From NCBI GenBank assembly GCA_018240595.1, contig JAFEFL010000049.1, positions 1 through 64,000 of the forward strand: a DNA stretch of 64,000 nt. Direction: 5' to 3'. This DNA is from Pseudomonadota bacterium (GTDB lineage Bacteria; Pseudomonadota; Alphaproteobacteria; Rhizobiales; Xanthobacteraceae). Below, piece by piece: positions 27,168-35,349 of the stretch. A program made the position numbers and the translations under genes. Position 1 is the stretch's first letter. Every line of letters begins with the position of its first letter. The notes beneath the pieces are model-generated. The model had not been told where the DNA came from. It searched no databases and was given only the letters and a program-made list of their open reading frames with translations.

Positions 27168-28010
27168 GTGACTTCTACAGCAACGACAACCGCCGCTGCC
27201 CCGGCAACCGACAAGATCCTCTCGGTGAACAATATCGAGGTGATCTACGATCACGTCATTCTGGTGCTGAAGGGCGTATCGCTCGAAGTGCCGAAGGGCG
27301 GCATCGTCGCGCTGCTCGGCGCCAACGGCGCCGGCAAAACCACGACGCTCAAGGCGATCTCCAACCTGCTGCACGCCGAGCGCGGCGACGTCACCAAGGG
27401 CTCGATCATCTTCGACGGCGCCGAGGTGCACGACATGTCGCCGAACGACCTGGTGCGGCGCGGCTGCATCCAGGTCATGGAAGGCCGGCATTGCTTCGGC
27501 CATCTGACCGTCGAGGAGAACCTGCTGACCGGCGCCTTCACGCGCCGCGACGGCAAGGCCGCGATCAAGCGCGACATGGAGCTGGTTTACACCTATTTCC
27601 CGCGCCTGCACGAGCGCCGCACCTCGATGGCCGGCTACACGTCGGGCGGCGAACAGCAGATGTGCGCGGTGGGGCGCGCGCTGATGTCGCGGCCGAAGAT
27701 GATCCTGCTCGACGAACCTTCCATGGGACTGGCGCCGCAAGTCGTCGAGGAAATCTTCGAGATCGTGAAGGACCTGAACGCGAAGGAGGGCGTGTCCTTC
27801 CTGCTTGCCGAGCAGAACACCAACATGGCCCTGCGTTATGCCGATTACGGCTACATCCTCGAGAACGGCCGCGTGGTGATGGACGGCGCCGCCAAGTCGC
27901 TGGCCGAGAACGCCGACGTCAAGGAGTTCTATCTCGGCGTGTCCGAAGGCCGCCGCAAGTCGTTCCGCGAGGGCAAGCATTATCGCCGCCGCAAGCGGTG
28001 GTTGGCGTGA
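27168..28010 (+). CDS. Branched-chain amino acid-type ABC transporter ATPase (LivF-like)
   Basis: A 280-residue LivF-type ATPase. Walker A is LLGANGAGKTTT, the signature is TSGGEQQMCAVGRAL and Walker B is MILLDEPSMGLA. The start is GTG at 27168, with AAAGG nine bases upstream. The first 18 residues are a Thr/Ala-rich extension. Its stop overlaps the GTG of the following ligase gene. With LivG, LivH, LivM and LivK it completes the importer. Confidence 0.93.
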   Translation: MTSTATTTAAAPATDKILSVNNIEVIYDHVILVLKGVSLEVPKGGIVALLGANGAGKTTTLKAISNLLHAERGDVTKGSIIFDGAEVHDMSPNDLVRRGCIQVMEGRHCFGHLTVEENLLTGAFTRRDGKAAIKRDMELVYTYFPRLHERRTSMAGYTSGGEQQMCAVGRALMSRPKMILLDEPSMGLAPQVVEEIFEIVKDLNAKEGVSFLLAEQNTNMALRYADYGYILENGRVVMDGAAKSLAENADVKEFYLGVSEGRRKSFREGKHYRRRKRWLA

Positions 28011-29254
28011 GTTCTTCCTCGATGTCCTCACACTACGACGCCCTCGAAACCCGCGACCCTGCGCAGCGCGAGCGCGAGCAGTTCGGCAGGCTGCCGACCA
28101 TCGTCGCTCACGCGCTGAAGGCGCCGGGCTGGGCCAGGCATCTCGCTGGCGTTGATGCCAAATCCGTGACCTCACGCGCGGCGCTCGCGAAACTGCCGGT
28201 GCTGCGCAAGTCGGACATCGTGGCGTTGCAGAAGCAGCATCCGCCGTTCGGCGGCCTCAACGTCACGCCGCCGGGCAAGGCGAAACGGCTGCTGATGTCG
28301 CCCGGCCCGATCTTCGAGCCGGAAGGCCATGGCGAGGACTGGTGGGGCGCGACGCGCGCCTGCTTTGCCGCCGGCATGCGCGACGGCGACATTGTGCACA
28401 ACTCCTTCGCCTATCACCTGACGCCGGGTGGCTTCATTCTCGAATCCGGCGCCCACAAGCTCGGCTGCGCCGTCATCCCTGGCGGCGTCGGCAATACCGA
28501 GCAGCAGATCGATGCGATCGCGCATTACAGGCCGTCGGCCTATATCGGCACGCCGGATTTTCTCAAAATCCTGCTCGACACCGCGCAGAAGACCGGCAAG
28601 GACGCATCCTCGATCAGGCGCGGGCTGGTGTCGGGAGCGGCACTGCCGGGCTCGCTGCGCGAAGAATTGCGCGCGCGCGGCGTTGCGGTGCTGCAATGCT
28701 ACGCCACCGCCGAACTCGGCGTCATCGCCTACGAGTCGGCAGCGATGGAAGGCATGATCGTCAACGAGCACCTCATGCTGGAGATCGTGCGCCCCGGCAC
28801 CGGCGATCCGGTCGCGGAGGGAGAGGTGGGCGAGGTGGTGGTCACCTCCTTCAACCCGGACTATCCGATGATCCGGCTGGCGACCGGCGATCTCTCCGCC
28901 GTCATGACCGGGGCCTCGTCCTGCGGCCGCACCAACACCCGTATCAAGGGCTGGATGGGTCGCGCCGACCAGACCGCGAAGGTCAAGGGCATGTTCGTGC
29001 ATCCGAGGCAGGTCGCCGAAGTCGGTGCGCGGCACCCGGAACTCAGGCGTCTGCGTCTGGTGGTTGGCCGCGCCGCCGAGCAGGACACCATGTCGCTGAT
29101 GGCGGAGGCGGCCACGACGGACCGGGCGCTGGCAGACGCGGTCGCCGCGACGTTGCAGTCGGTGACCAAACTGCGCGGCGAGGTGACGCTGGTCGCGCCC
29201 GGCTCGCTGCCCAACGACGGCAAGGTGATCGCGGACGAGCGGCCGGTCGGCTAG
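28007..29254 (+). CDS. Phenylacetate-CoA ligase-like adenylate-forming protein
   Basis: About 415 residues, similar in size and motif order to PaaK-type ligases: CYATAELG (A5-like), RLATGDLSAV (A7), GWMGRADQTAKVKGMFVHPRQV-like A8 and a C-terminal LPNDGKVIAD with the putative catalytic Lys. However, the usual Ser/Thr/Gly-rich P-loop is absent: at the expected place (about residues 95-110) the protein reads LLMSPGPIFEPEG. It may be an authentic subfamily with an altered phosphate loop. GTG at 28007 overlaps the livF stop; ATG at 28022 is an alternative. It closes the ligase/Liv operon. Confidence 0.8.
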   Translation: MSSSSMSSHYDALETRDPAQREREQFGRLPTIVAHALKAPGWARHLAGVDAKSVTSRAALAKLPVLRKSDIVALQKQHPPFGGLNVTPPGKAKRLLMSPGPIFEPEGHGEDWWGATRACFAAGMRDGDIVHNSFAYHLTPGGFILESGAHKLGCAVIPGGVGNTEQQIDAIAHYRPSAYIGTPDFLKILLDTAQKTGKDASSIRRGLVSGAALPGSLREELRARGVAVLQCYATAELGVIAYESAAMEGMIVNEHLMLEIVRPGTGDPVAEGEVGEVVVTSFNPDYPMIRLATGDLSAVMTGASSCGRTNTRIKGWMGRADQTAKVKGMFVHPRQVAEVGARHPELRRLRLVVGRAAEQDTMSLMAEAATTDRALADAVAATLQSVTKLRGEVTLVAPGSLPNDGKVIADERPVG

Positions 29255-29305
29255 GACTATTCAGCCGCTTGACCGCGCCTGGCATTTCCCGCTCATAACG
29301 GCCCC

Positions 29306-30343
29306 ATGACCGACGCCGCCAATCCGCATCTGCCGCCGAACCACCCCAAAGTGCCGCCGCGCCGCGTTGGCGTGCTGCTGGTCAATCTCGGCACGCCGGA
29401 TGCCACCGACTACTGGTCGATGCGCCGCTATCTCGGCGAATTCCTATCCGACCGCCGCGTCATCGAGGAGAACCCGGTCAAGTGGTGGCTGGTGCTCAAC
29501 CTCATCATTTTGACGTTCCGCCCGAGCCGGAAGGGCCGCGACTACGACAAGATCTGGAACAGGGAGCGCAACGAGTCGTTCCTGAAGACGATCACGCGCT
29601 CGCAGTCGGAGAAACTCGCCGCCGCCGTGGCCGGCAACGCGCGCATCGTCGTCGACTGGGCGATGCGCTACGGCAATCCTTCGATCAAGTCGCGGCTCGA
29701 GGCGCTGCAAGCACAGGGCTGCGATCGCATCCTCGTTGTGCCGCTCTATCCGCAATATGCCGCTGCGACCACGGCGACCGTCGCCGACAAGGCCTTCGAG
29801 GCGCTGATGCAGATGCGCTGGCAGCCGGCGGTGCGCGTCGCCCCGGCGTACTTCGACAACCCGGTCTATATTGACGCGCTGGCGACCTCGCTTGAGGCCT
29901 CGCTGGCCAAGCTCTCCTTCAAGCCGGACGTGATCCTCGCTTCGTTCCACGGCATGCCCGAGGAATATCTGGAGAAGGGCGATCCCTATTACTGCCAGTG
30001 CGCGGCGACGGCGCGGCTGCTGCGTGAACGCCTGAAGATGGACGACACGCAGTTGATGATGACGTTCCAGTCGCGCTTCGGTCCGGCCGAGTGGCTCAAG
30101 CCCTACACCGACAAGACGGTGGAAGCGCTGGCGAAGAAGGGGGTGAAGAACCTGGCCATCATCACGCCGGGCTTCTCGTCGGACTGCCTGGAGACTCTGG
30201 AAGAGATCGCGATGGAGAACGCCGGCATCTTCAAGGAACACGGCGGCGAGAACTTCGCGGCCATTCCTTGCCTCAATGATTCGGCGGAGGGCATGGCCGT
30301 GATCCGCGACGTCGTCGGCCGCGAACTCATGGGCTGGGTCTAG
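29306..30343 (+). CDS. hemH: Ferrochelatase
   Basis: A 345-residue enzyme that inserts ferrous iron into protoporphyrin IX in the last step of heme synthesis. The catalytic His lies in SFHGMPEEYLEKGDPY, and the NLGTPDATDYWSMRRYL start and TFQSRFGPAEWLKPYT segment are typical. It lacks a C-terminal membrane anchor, as in other alphaproteobacteria. It follows the ligase operon by 51 bases but is functionally unrelated; it may have its own promoter in that gap. Confidence 0.96.
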   Translation: MTDAANPHLPPNHPKVPPRRVGVLLVNLGTPDATDYWSMRRYLGEFLSDRRVIEENPVKWWLVLNLIILTFRPSRKGRDYDKIWNRERNESFLKTITRSQSEKLAAAVAGNARIVVDWAMRYGNPSIKSRLEALQAQGCDRILVVPLYPQYAAATTATVADKAFEALMQMRWQPAVRVAPAYFDNPVYIDALATSLEASLAKLSFKPDVILASFHGMPEEYLEKGDPYYCQCAATARLLRERLKMDDTQLMMTFQSRFGPAEWLKPYTDKTVEALAKKGVKNLAIITPGFSSDCLETLEEIAMENAGIFKEHGGENFAAIPCLNDSAEGMAVIRDVVGRELMGWV

Positions 30344-30368
30344 GCCCGGCCCGCCTCTCAACACCTCG

Positions 30369-30398
30369 TTAACCATACCGCTTTAACGTCCGTTAACC
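30369..30398. promoter_or_regulatory. Cluster of TTAACC motifs, CtrA-like
   Basis: The 30 bases contain TTAACCAT (30369-30376), TTAA (30383-30386) and TTAACC (30393-30398). The CtrA consensus is TTAA-N7-TTAA with half-site TTAACCAT. The first motif matches the half-site exactly; the second pair is spaced by six, not seven, bases. It lies 29-58 bases before the beta-barrel gene's start, a plausible place for cell-cycle control. Confidence 0.35.
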
Positions 30399-30426
30399 AC
30401 TTCCCGCCGTCCGCGGGCGGGTGCGC

Positions 30427-32196
30427 ATGCGCGCGCTCCGCCGCGGCCGGTCTCAGGAGAATGTCTCGGACGTGCGCTGTCGCTGTTCTCGAAACACCGG
30501 CTTCCGCCCGCTGGTCGGCCTGCTGACGGCCGCCTGCGTGCTGGCGTTCGGCATCGCCGGCGCGCAGGCGCAGATCGTCACGCCGGATTCGGCCGATCCA
30601 TTCGCGCCGAAGGCCGCAATTCCGCGCAAGCCGCAGACGTTCCAGAAGTTCGGCCCACAGCAGCAGGCGCAGCTCAGCCAGACGCCGACTTTCACCGAGC
30701 CGCCGTCGGCCGCCGGCGATACGGGCTTCGACTCGACCAACAGCAAGAACGCCAAGGCCAAGGCGCGCGCACTGGCGGCCAAGAAACCCGGTGCCACCGC
30801 GAGGGCGCAGGCGACGCCGGCCGGTGAGCCGCCGCCGCTCGCCATCTCGCCCTATCAGGTGCCATTCCCCGGCACCGGCAACGCCGCCAAAAGCGCGATG
30901 GCGTCGGCCAACGGCGCGCCGCCGGTCGAGATCGGGCCGATCCGCAAGCCGCTCAAGAAACGCAAGCGCGCGGACGACGACGATCCTTACGCCCAGCTCG
31001 GCGTGCAGGCCGGGGCCTTCACGCTCTATCCCGCGGTCGAGCTGATCGGCGGCTACGACAGCAACCCCGGCCAGAGCGCGACCGCCAAGGGCGCCTCCCT
31101 CTATTCGGTGCAGCCGGAGCTGCGCGCGCAGTCGAACTGGTCGCGCCACGAACTCAAGGCCGACCTGCGCGGCAGCTACACCGGCTACTCGCCGGACAGC
31201 GATCCGACGCTCAGCCGCCCCAACGTCAACGGCAAGATCGACGGCCGTGTCGATGTCACCCGCGACACCCGCCTCGACCTCGGCGGTCGCTTGCTGGTGG
31301 CCACCGACAATCCCGGCAGCCCGAATCTGCAAGCGGGCCTGTCCAAGTTGCCGATCTACACTACCCTTGGGGGCTCGGCCGGCGTCGGTCACAAGTTCAA
31401 TCGCGTCGACCTGTCGATCAAGGGCGACGCCGAGCGCACGGCCTATCAGGATTCCAAGCTCACCGACGGCACGACCCTGAGCAATGAGGACCGCAACTAC
31501 GATCAGTACGGGGTCAAGCTGCGCGGCGGCTACGAGCTGTTGCCGGGCGTCACGCCCTATGTCGAGGGCGGCGTCGATACACGCAAGCACGATCTGGCGA
31601 CCGATTCCTCCGGCTACCAGCGCGATTCCAAGGGTTGGACGGCTCTGGTCGGCTCGACCTTCGAGATGACGCGTGTGCTCACCGGCGAGACCGGCATCGG
31701 CTACACGCAGCGGACCTACGACGATCCGCGGCTCGACAAGCTCGGCGGTGTGGTCGGCAACGCCTCGCTGATTTGGACCGCCAATGCGTTGACCACGGTG
31801 AAGTTCACAGCGGCCTCCGGCATCCAGGAATCGACGGTGGCCGGCGTCTCCGGTGTGTTCTCGCGCGACTATAATATCCAGGTAGACCATGCCTTTCGCC
31901 GCTGGCTGATTGGCACGGTAAAGGCCGGCTACGGCACCGACACTTACAAGGGCACCGACACCGCCGGCACGACCACGACCACGACCGCGATTTGCGGCTG
32001 TGTCGTCTCGACGCCCGGCGGCACCACCGCCGACCGAGTCGATAACCGCTACACCGTAGGTCTGGGACTGACCTACAAGCTCAGCCGCTGGGCGCAGATT
32101 AAAGGCGAATTCCGCCAAGATTGGCTGCGTTCGAATGTCAGCAGCAACAATTTCACCGAGAGCACGTTTCTCGTCGGCCTGCGCTTACAGCAATAG
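30427..32196 (+). CDS. Outer-membrane beta-barrel protein
   Basis: A 589-residue protein. A long basic N-terminal stretch leads to a signal peptide ending near GAQAQIVTP. Residues about 45-175 are Pro/Ala/Lys-rich and disordered; the remainder has alternating hydrophobic strands ending in an aromatic-poor but barrel-like C-terminus (SNNFTESTFLVGLRLQQ), as in rhizobial outer-membrane beta-barrel proteins of the COG5338 type. The GTG at 30421 is in frame, but the ATG at 30427 has GGGCGG upstream. Function unknown. The gene ends next to the repeat that separates it from a convergent sugar operon. Confidence 0.8.
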   Translation: MRALRRGRSQENVSDVRCRCSRNTGFRPLVGLLTAACVLAFGIAGAQAQIVTPDSADPFAPKAAIPRKPQTFQKFGPQQQAQLSQTPTFTEPPSAAGDTGFDSTNSKNAKAKARALAAKKPGATARAQATPAGEPPPLAISPYQVPFPGTGNAAKSAMASANGAPPVEIGPIRKPLKKRKRADDDDPYAQLGVQAGAFTLYPAVELIGGYDSNPGQSATAKGASLYSVQPELRAQSNWSRHELKADLRGSYTGYSPDSDPTLSRPNVNGKIDGRVDVTRDTRLDLGGRLLVATDNPGSPNLQAGLSKLPIYTTLGGSAGVGHKFNRVDLSIKGDAERTAYQDSKLTDGTTLSNEDRNYDQYGVKLRGGYELLPGVTPYVEGGVDTRKHDLATDSSGYQRDSKGWTALVGSTFEMTRVLTGETGIGYTQRTYDDPRLDKLGGVVGNASLIWTANALTTVKFTAASGIQESTVAGVSGVFSRDYNIQVDHAFRRWLIGTVKAGYGTDTYKGTDTAGTTTTTTAICGCVVSTPGGTTADRVDNRYTVGLGLTYKLSRWAQIKGEFRQDWLRSNVSSNNFTESTFLVGLRLQQ

Positions 32197-32207
32197 TATT
32201 GCTGGCG

Positions 32208-32250
32208 CATGATCTTATCCGAAAGCCGAATCCCACTTTTCGGGATCATG
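32208..32250. repeat. 43-bp palindromic intergenic repeat, copy 2
   Basis: The reverse complement of the element at 24396-24438 with four mismatches. It begins CATGATCTTATCCGAAAG and ends TTTTCGGGATCATG. It fills the 56-base gap between two convergent genes, where its hairpin could end transcription from both sides. Confidence 0.85.
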
Positions 32251-32252
32251 CG

Positions 32253-33065
32253 CTAGCGGATTCCGGCGCGCACGAAGCTCTGAATGAACGCGCGCTGGAA
32301 CACCAGAAACGCGATCATCAAGGGCGCCGAGGTCATCAGCGCTGCCGCGCAGATCACCGACCAGTCGATGCCCTGATCGACCGAGGCGAAAGTCTGTAGG
32401 CCGACCGTGAGCGGCCGCGTCTCCACCGAATTGGTGACGATCAGCGGCCACAGAAAGTTGTTCCAGTGATAGCTCACCGAGACGAGGCCATAGGCGACAT
32501 AGATCGGCTTGGCGAGCGGCAGATAGACGCGCCAGATGGTCTGCAGCGTGCTGGCGCCTTCCATGCGCGCGGCGTCGTCGAGCTCCTTGGGGATCGTCTT
32601 GAACGCCTGCCGCAGCAGGAAGATGCCGAAGGCCGACGCCACATAGGGAATGCCGACGCCCGTCAGCGTGTCGATCAGATTGAGATGCTGCAGCGTCCGG
32701 TAGTTCTCGAGAATGAGGACGTCCGGCGTCACCATGAGCTGGATCAGGATCAGCGCGAACAGGATGTCGGCGCCGTAAAACTTCCAGCGCGCCAAGCCGA
32801 AGGCAGCGAGCGTGCAGATGACGAATTGCGCCAGCATGATGCCGAGCACCAGCATCACCGTATTGAGGAAATAGCGCGGGAAGGGCGCGGCGACCCAGGC
32901 GTGCCTGAAGTTGTCGAAGGTCAGCGGCGCCGTCACTTCGAACCGCGTCGCATAGGCCGCCGGATGAAACGCCGCCCACAGCGCGTAGATGAGGGGCAGG
33001 GCCCAGAGCAGCGCGAAGGCCCAGGCCGCGATCGTCGACAGCGAGATGATGCGGTTCGCTTTCAT
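32253..33065 (-). CDS. Carbohydrate ABC transporter permease (MalG/UgpE-like)
   Basis: A 270-residue permease with six membrane segments and the cytoplasmic EAA loop DAARMEGASTLQTIWRVYLPLAKP (Asp/Gly of the EAA motif visible). It is the last gene of a minus-strand operon (ATPase, binding protein, two permeases). Four bases separate it from the preceding permease gene. The substrate is probably a sugar or glycerol-3-phosphate-like compound. Confidence 0.92.
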   Translation of the reverse strand: MKANRIISLSTIAAWAFALLWALPLIYALWAAFHPAAYATRFEVTAPLTFDNFRHAWVAAPFPRYFLNTVMLVLGIMLAQFVICTLAAFGLARWKFYGADILFALILIQLMVTPDVLILENYRTLQHLNLIDTLTGVGIPYVASAFGIFLLRQAFKTIPKELDDAARMEGASTLQTIWRVYLPLAKPIYVAYGLVSVSYHWNNFLWPLIVTNSVETRPLTVGLQTFASVDQGIDWSVICAAALMTSAPLMIAFLVFQRAFIQSFVRAGIR

Positions 33066-33069
33066 GGCC

Positions 33070-33960
33070 TCACCGGTAATGCACCTTGCGGTCGATGAGG
33101 AAGAACTGCGCCAGCGCCACGGCGGCGAGCCCGGTCAGCAGCACGGTGGACAGCGCCGCGGCATAACCGAGATCCCAGAACGAGAAGGCGACCTGGTAGA
33201 TGTAGAACAGCAGCAGCGTCGTCGCATTGTCCGGGCCGCCGCCGGTCATGGCGATGACCTGATCGACGACGCGGAAGGCGTTGATCAGCGCGTTGATGCC
33301 GACGAACAAGGTGGTCGGCATCACCATCGGCCAGGTGATGCGGCGGAAGACCTGCCAGCGGCTGGCATTCTCCATGCGCGCTGCTTCATAAAGATCTGGC
33401 GGCACCTGCTGCAGCGCCGCCAGATAAAAGATCATGAAGAACCCGGCTTCCTTCCACACCGTCACCGCCATCAGCGACGGCAGCGCGGTCGCCTGATCGC
33501 CGAGCCAGTTGACGCTGGCGAAACCGAGTGCACGGCCGATCTTGTTCAGGAGGCCGTAATCCTGCGTGTAGAAGAACAGCCAGATGTTGGCCGCCGCCAC
33601 CATCGGCAGGATGGTCGGCGTGAAGAAGGCGAGGCGCAAACCGGCGCGGCCGCTGATCCGGCCGTTGACCCACAGCGCCATGACGAGCGCGAAGCCGATC
33701 GCGAGCGGCACGGTAATCAGCGCGTAGAGCAGGTTGTTGGTGAAGGCGCGCCAGAAGATCGGATCGGCGATGAGCGATTGATATTGCGTCAGGCCGATGA
33801 AGCGCGCCGGCCGCACGCCGTGCGGCGTCGAATAGAAGCTGTCGATGACGGTCTTGATCGCCGGGATATGCGTGAAGGCGGCGAGCAGCACCACGGCGGG
33901 CAGCGCCAGCAGCCAGCCCTGGATGTGGATGTTCAAATGTCTTTGGCGCACGCTACTCAC
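33070..33960 (-). CDS. Carbohydrate ABC transporter permease (MalF/UgpA-like)
   Basis: A 296-residue six-segment permease. The EAA loop is EAARMENASRWQVFRRITWPM, and LGDQATALPSLMAVTVWKEAGF is a normal periplasmic feature. The frame is open upstream, but the region before 33960 translates as Arg/Pro noise and overlaps a hairpin; GTG at 33960 has AAAGG eight bases before it. GTG at 33951 is a further alternative. Confidence 0.9.
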   Translation of the reverse strand: MSSVRQRHLNIHIQGWLLALPAVVLLAAFTHIPAIKTVIDSFYSTPHGVRPARFIGLTQYQSLIADPIFWRAFTNNLLYALITVPLAIGFALVMALWVNGRISGRAGLRLAFFTPTILPMVAAANIWLFFYTQDYGLLNKIGRALGFASVNWLGDQATALPSLMAVTVWKEAGFFMIFYLAALQQVPPDLYEAARMENASRWQVFRRITWPMVMPTTLFVGINALINAFRVVDQVIAMTGGGPDNATTLLLFYIYQVAFSFWDLGYAAALSTVLLTGLAAVALAQFFLIDRKVHYR

Positions 33961-33970
33961 CGCGCGCGCC

Positions 33971-34016
33971 TTTCCCCTCCCCACGCGAGCCCTTGCGAGC
34001 GGCGGGGAGGGGAGAG
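33971..34016. repeat. GC-rich hairpin between binding-protein and permease genes
   Basis: CCCCTCCCC (33974-33982) is followed after 21 bases by its exact inverse GGGGAGGGG (34004-34012), with one or two extra pairs outside. It lies in the 93-base gap after the binding-protein gene on the minus strand. In ABC operons such hairpins protect upstream mRNA and lower expression of downstream permeases relative to the binding protein. Confidence 0.6.
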
Positions 34017-34053
34017 AGGGAGTGCATGTGGGCGGCCTGCGTTGCGCCACGGC

Positions 34054-35337
34054 TCAGTTCTGGAACGGCCCGAGGATGCGCGTCGCTTCGGCCTGCGCCT
34101 GGTCGAGCGCGGCCTTGGCCGGCTTGCCGCTGGTCAGGATCGCCTGCAGCGCATCGTTCAGCGCCTTGGTGACGCGCTGGTTCTCATGCGTCGACAGCTC
34201 GGCGACCGCCTCCTTGAGCTGATCACGCGCCACCAGCGCCGGCGGGAATTCGCTGGCGTATTTCTTCATTGCCGGCGTTTCCCAGGCGTCGGGCCGCGTC
34301 GCCACATAGCCGGTGGCGATGCCCCAGTCGGCGGCGAGCTCCGGCGTCGTCAGGAATCGCGCGAATTCGATCGCCGCCGCCTGCTTGGCCTTGTCCTTGG
34401 TCTTGAAGATGTAGATGTTGCCGCCGCCGGTCGGCGAGCCGCCGCGCACCTTCTTCGGCATCGGCGCGACGCCGAAGGCGAATTTGGCGTTGGCCTTGAC
34501 GTTGGTCAGGTTGCCGGTGGTGGTCCACATCACCGCGGTCTTGCCCTCGAAGAAGTCCTTCGGCGTGGTGCCCCAGTCGATGATGCCCTTGGGCATGACG
34601 CCGTCCTTGGTGCTGAGGTCGGCGAAGAACTGCGCCGCTTCGACCACCTTGGGGTCGTTATACGAGACCTTGGTGCCGTCCTGGTTGGCGAGCACGGCGC
34701 CGTTCTGCGTCGTCAGCGCCTGGAACAGCCAGTACGGGAAGCCGGAGGAGGGGATTTCGACACCCCATTGCGTCACGTTGCCCGACGCATCCTTCTTGAT
34801 CAGCTTCTTGCCGAACGAAACCATTTCGTCCCAGGTCGCCGGCGCCTTGTCCGGATCGAGACCGGCGGCCTTGAAGGCGTCCTTGTTCCAGTACTGGACG
34901 ATGGTCGAGCGCTGGAACGGAATGCCCCAGGTGTGACCCTGCGCCTGGCTGTTTTCCATGAAGGCCGGATAGAACGCCTTGATCCACGCCTTGTCGGCAT
35001 CTGTGTTGGCCAGCGCGTCGACCGGTTCGATCAACTCGTTGTCGATCAGCGTGAACATGTCGGTCGACAGCAGTACCGCCATGTCCGGCGCGTTGCCGGC
35101 TTTCGCCGCGGTCATCGCCTTGACGAGCGAGTCCTGGTAGCTGCCGGTGTAGACCGGCTTCACGGTAATGTCGGGATGCTTCTTCTGGAAGGCCTCGACA
35201 TAGCCGTCGACGATCTTGGTGATCGGGCCGCCGACCGCGATCGGATAATAGAACGTGATTTCGGTCGCCGAGGCGGCCGAGACGCCAAGCGCCAGCGCGA
35301 CGGCCGTTGCCGCGGCAATGCGAGCCAGAACCTTCAT
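34054..35337 (-). CDS. ABC transporter substrate-binding protein (UgpB-like)
   Basis: A 427-residue periplasmic binding protein of the family 1 carbohydrate type. The signal peptide covers about residues 1-24 (ends SAASA before TEITFYYPIAV). Features PVYTGSYQDSLVKAMTAAKAGNAPDM and STIVQYWNKDAFKAAGLDP match UgpB-type glycerol-3-phosphate/glycerophosphodiester binders most closely. The ligand itself is not certain. It starts 12 bases after the ATPase gene. Confidence 0.9.
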   Translation of the reverse strand: MKVLARIAAATAVALALGVSAASATEITFYYPIAVGGPITKIVDGYVEAFQKKHPDITVKPVYTGSYQDSLVKAMTAAKAGNAPDMAVLLSTDMFTLIDNELIEPVDALANTDADKAWIKAFYPAFMENSQAQGHTWGIPFQRSTIVQYWNKDAFKAAGLDPDKAPATWDEMVSFGKKLIKKDASGNVTQWGVEIPSSGFPYWLFQALTTQNGAVLANQDGTKVSYNDPKVVEAAQFFADLSTKDGVMPKGIIDWGTTPKDFFEGKTAVMWTTTGNLTNVKANAKFAFGVAPMPKKVRGGSPTGGGNIYIFKTKDKAKQAAAIEFARFLTTPELAADWGIATGYVATRPDAWETPAMKKYASEFPPALVARDQLKEAVAELSTHENQRVTKALNDALQAILTSGKPAKAALDQAQAEATRILGPFQN

Positions 35338-35349
35338 GGCAGTGCTCCC

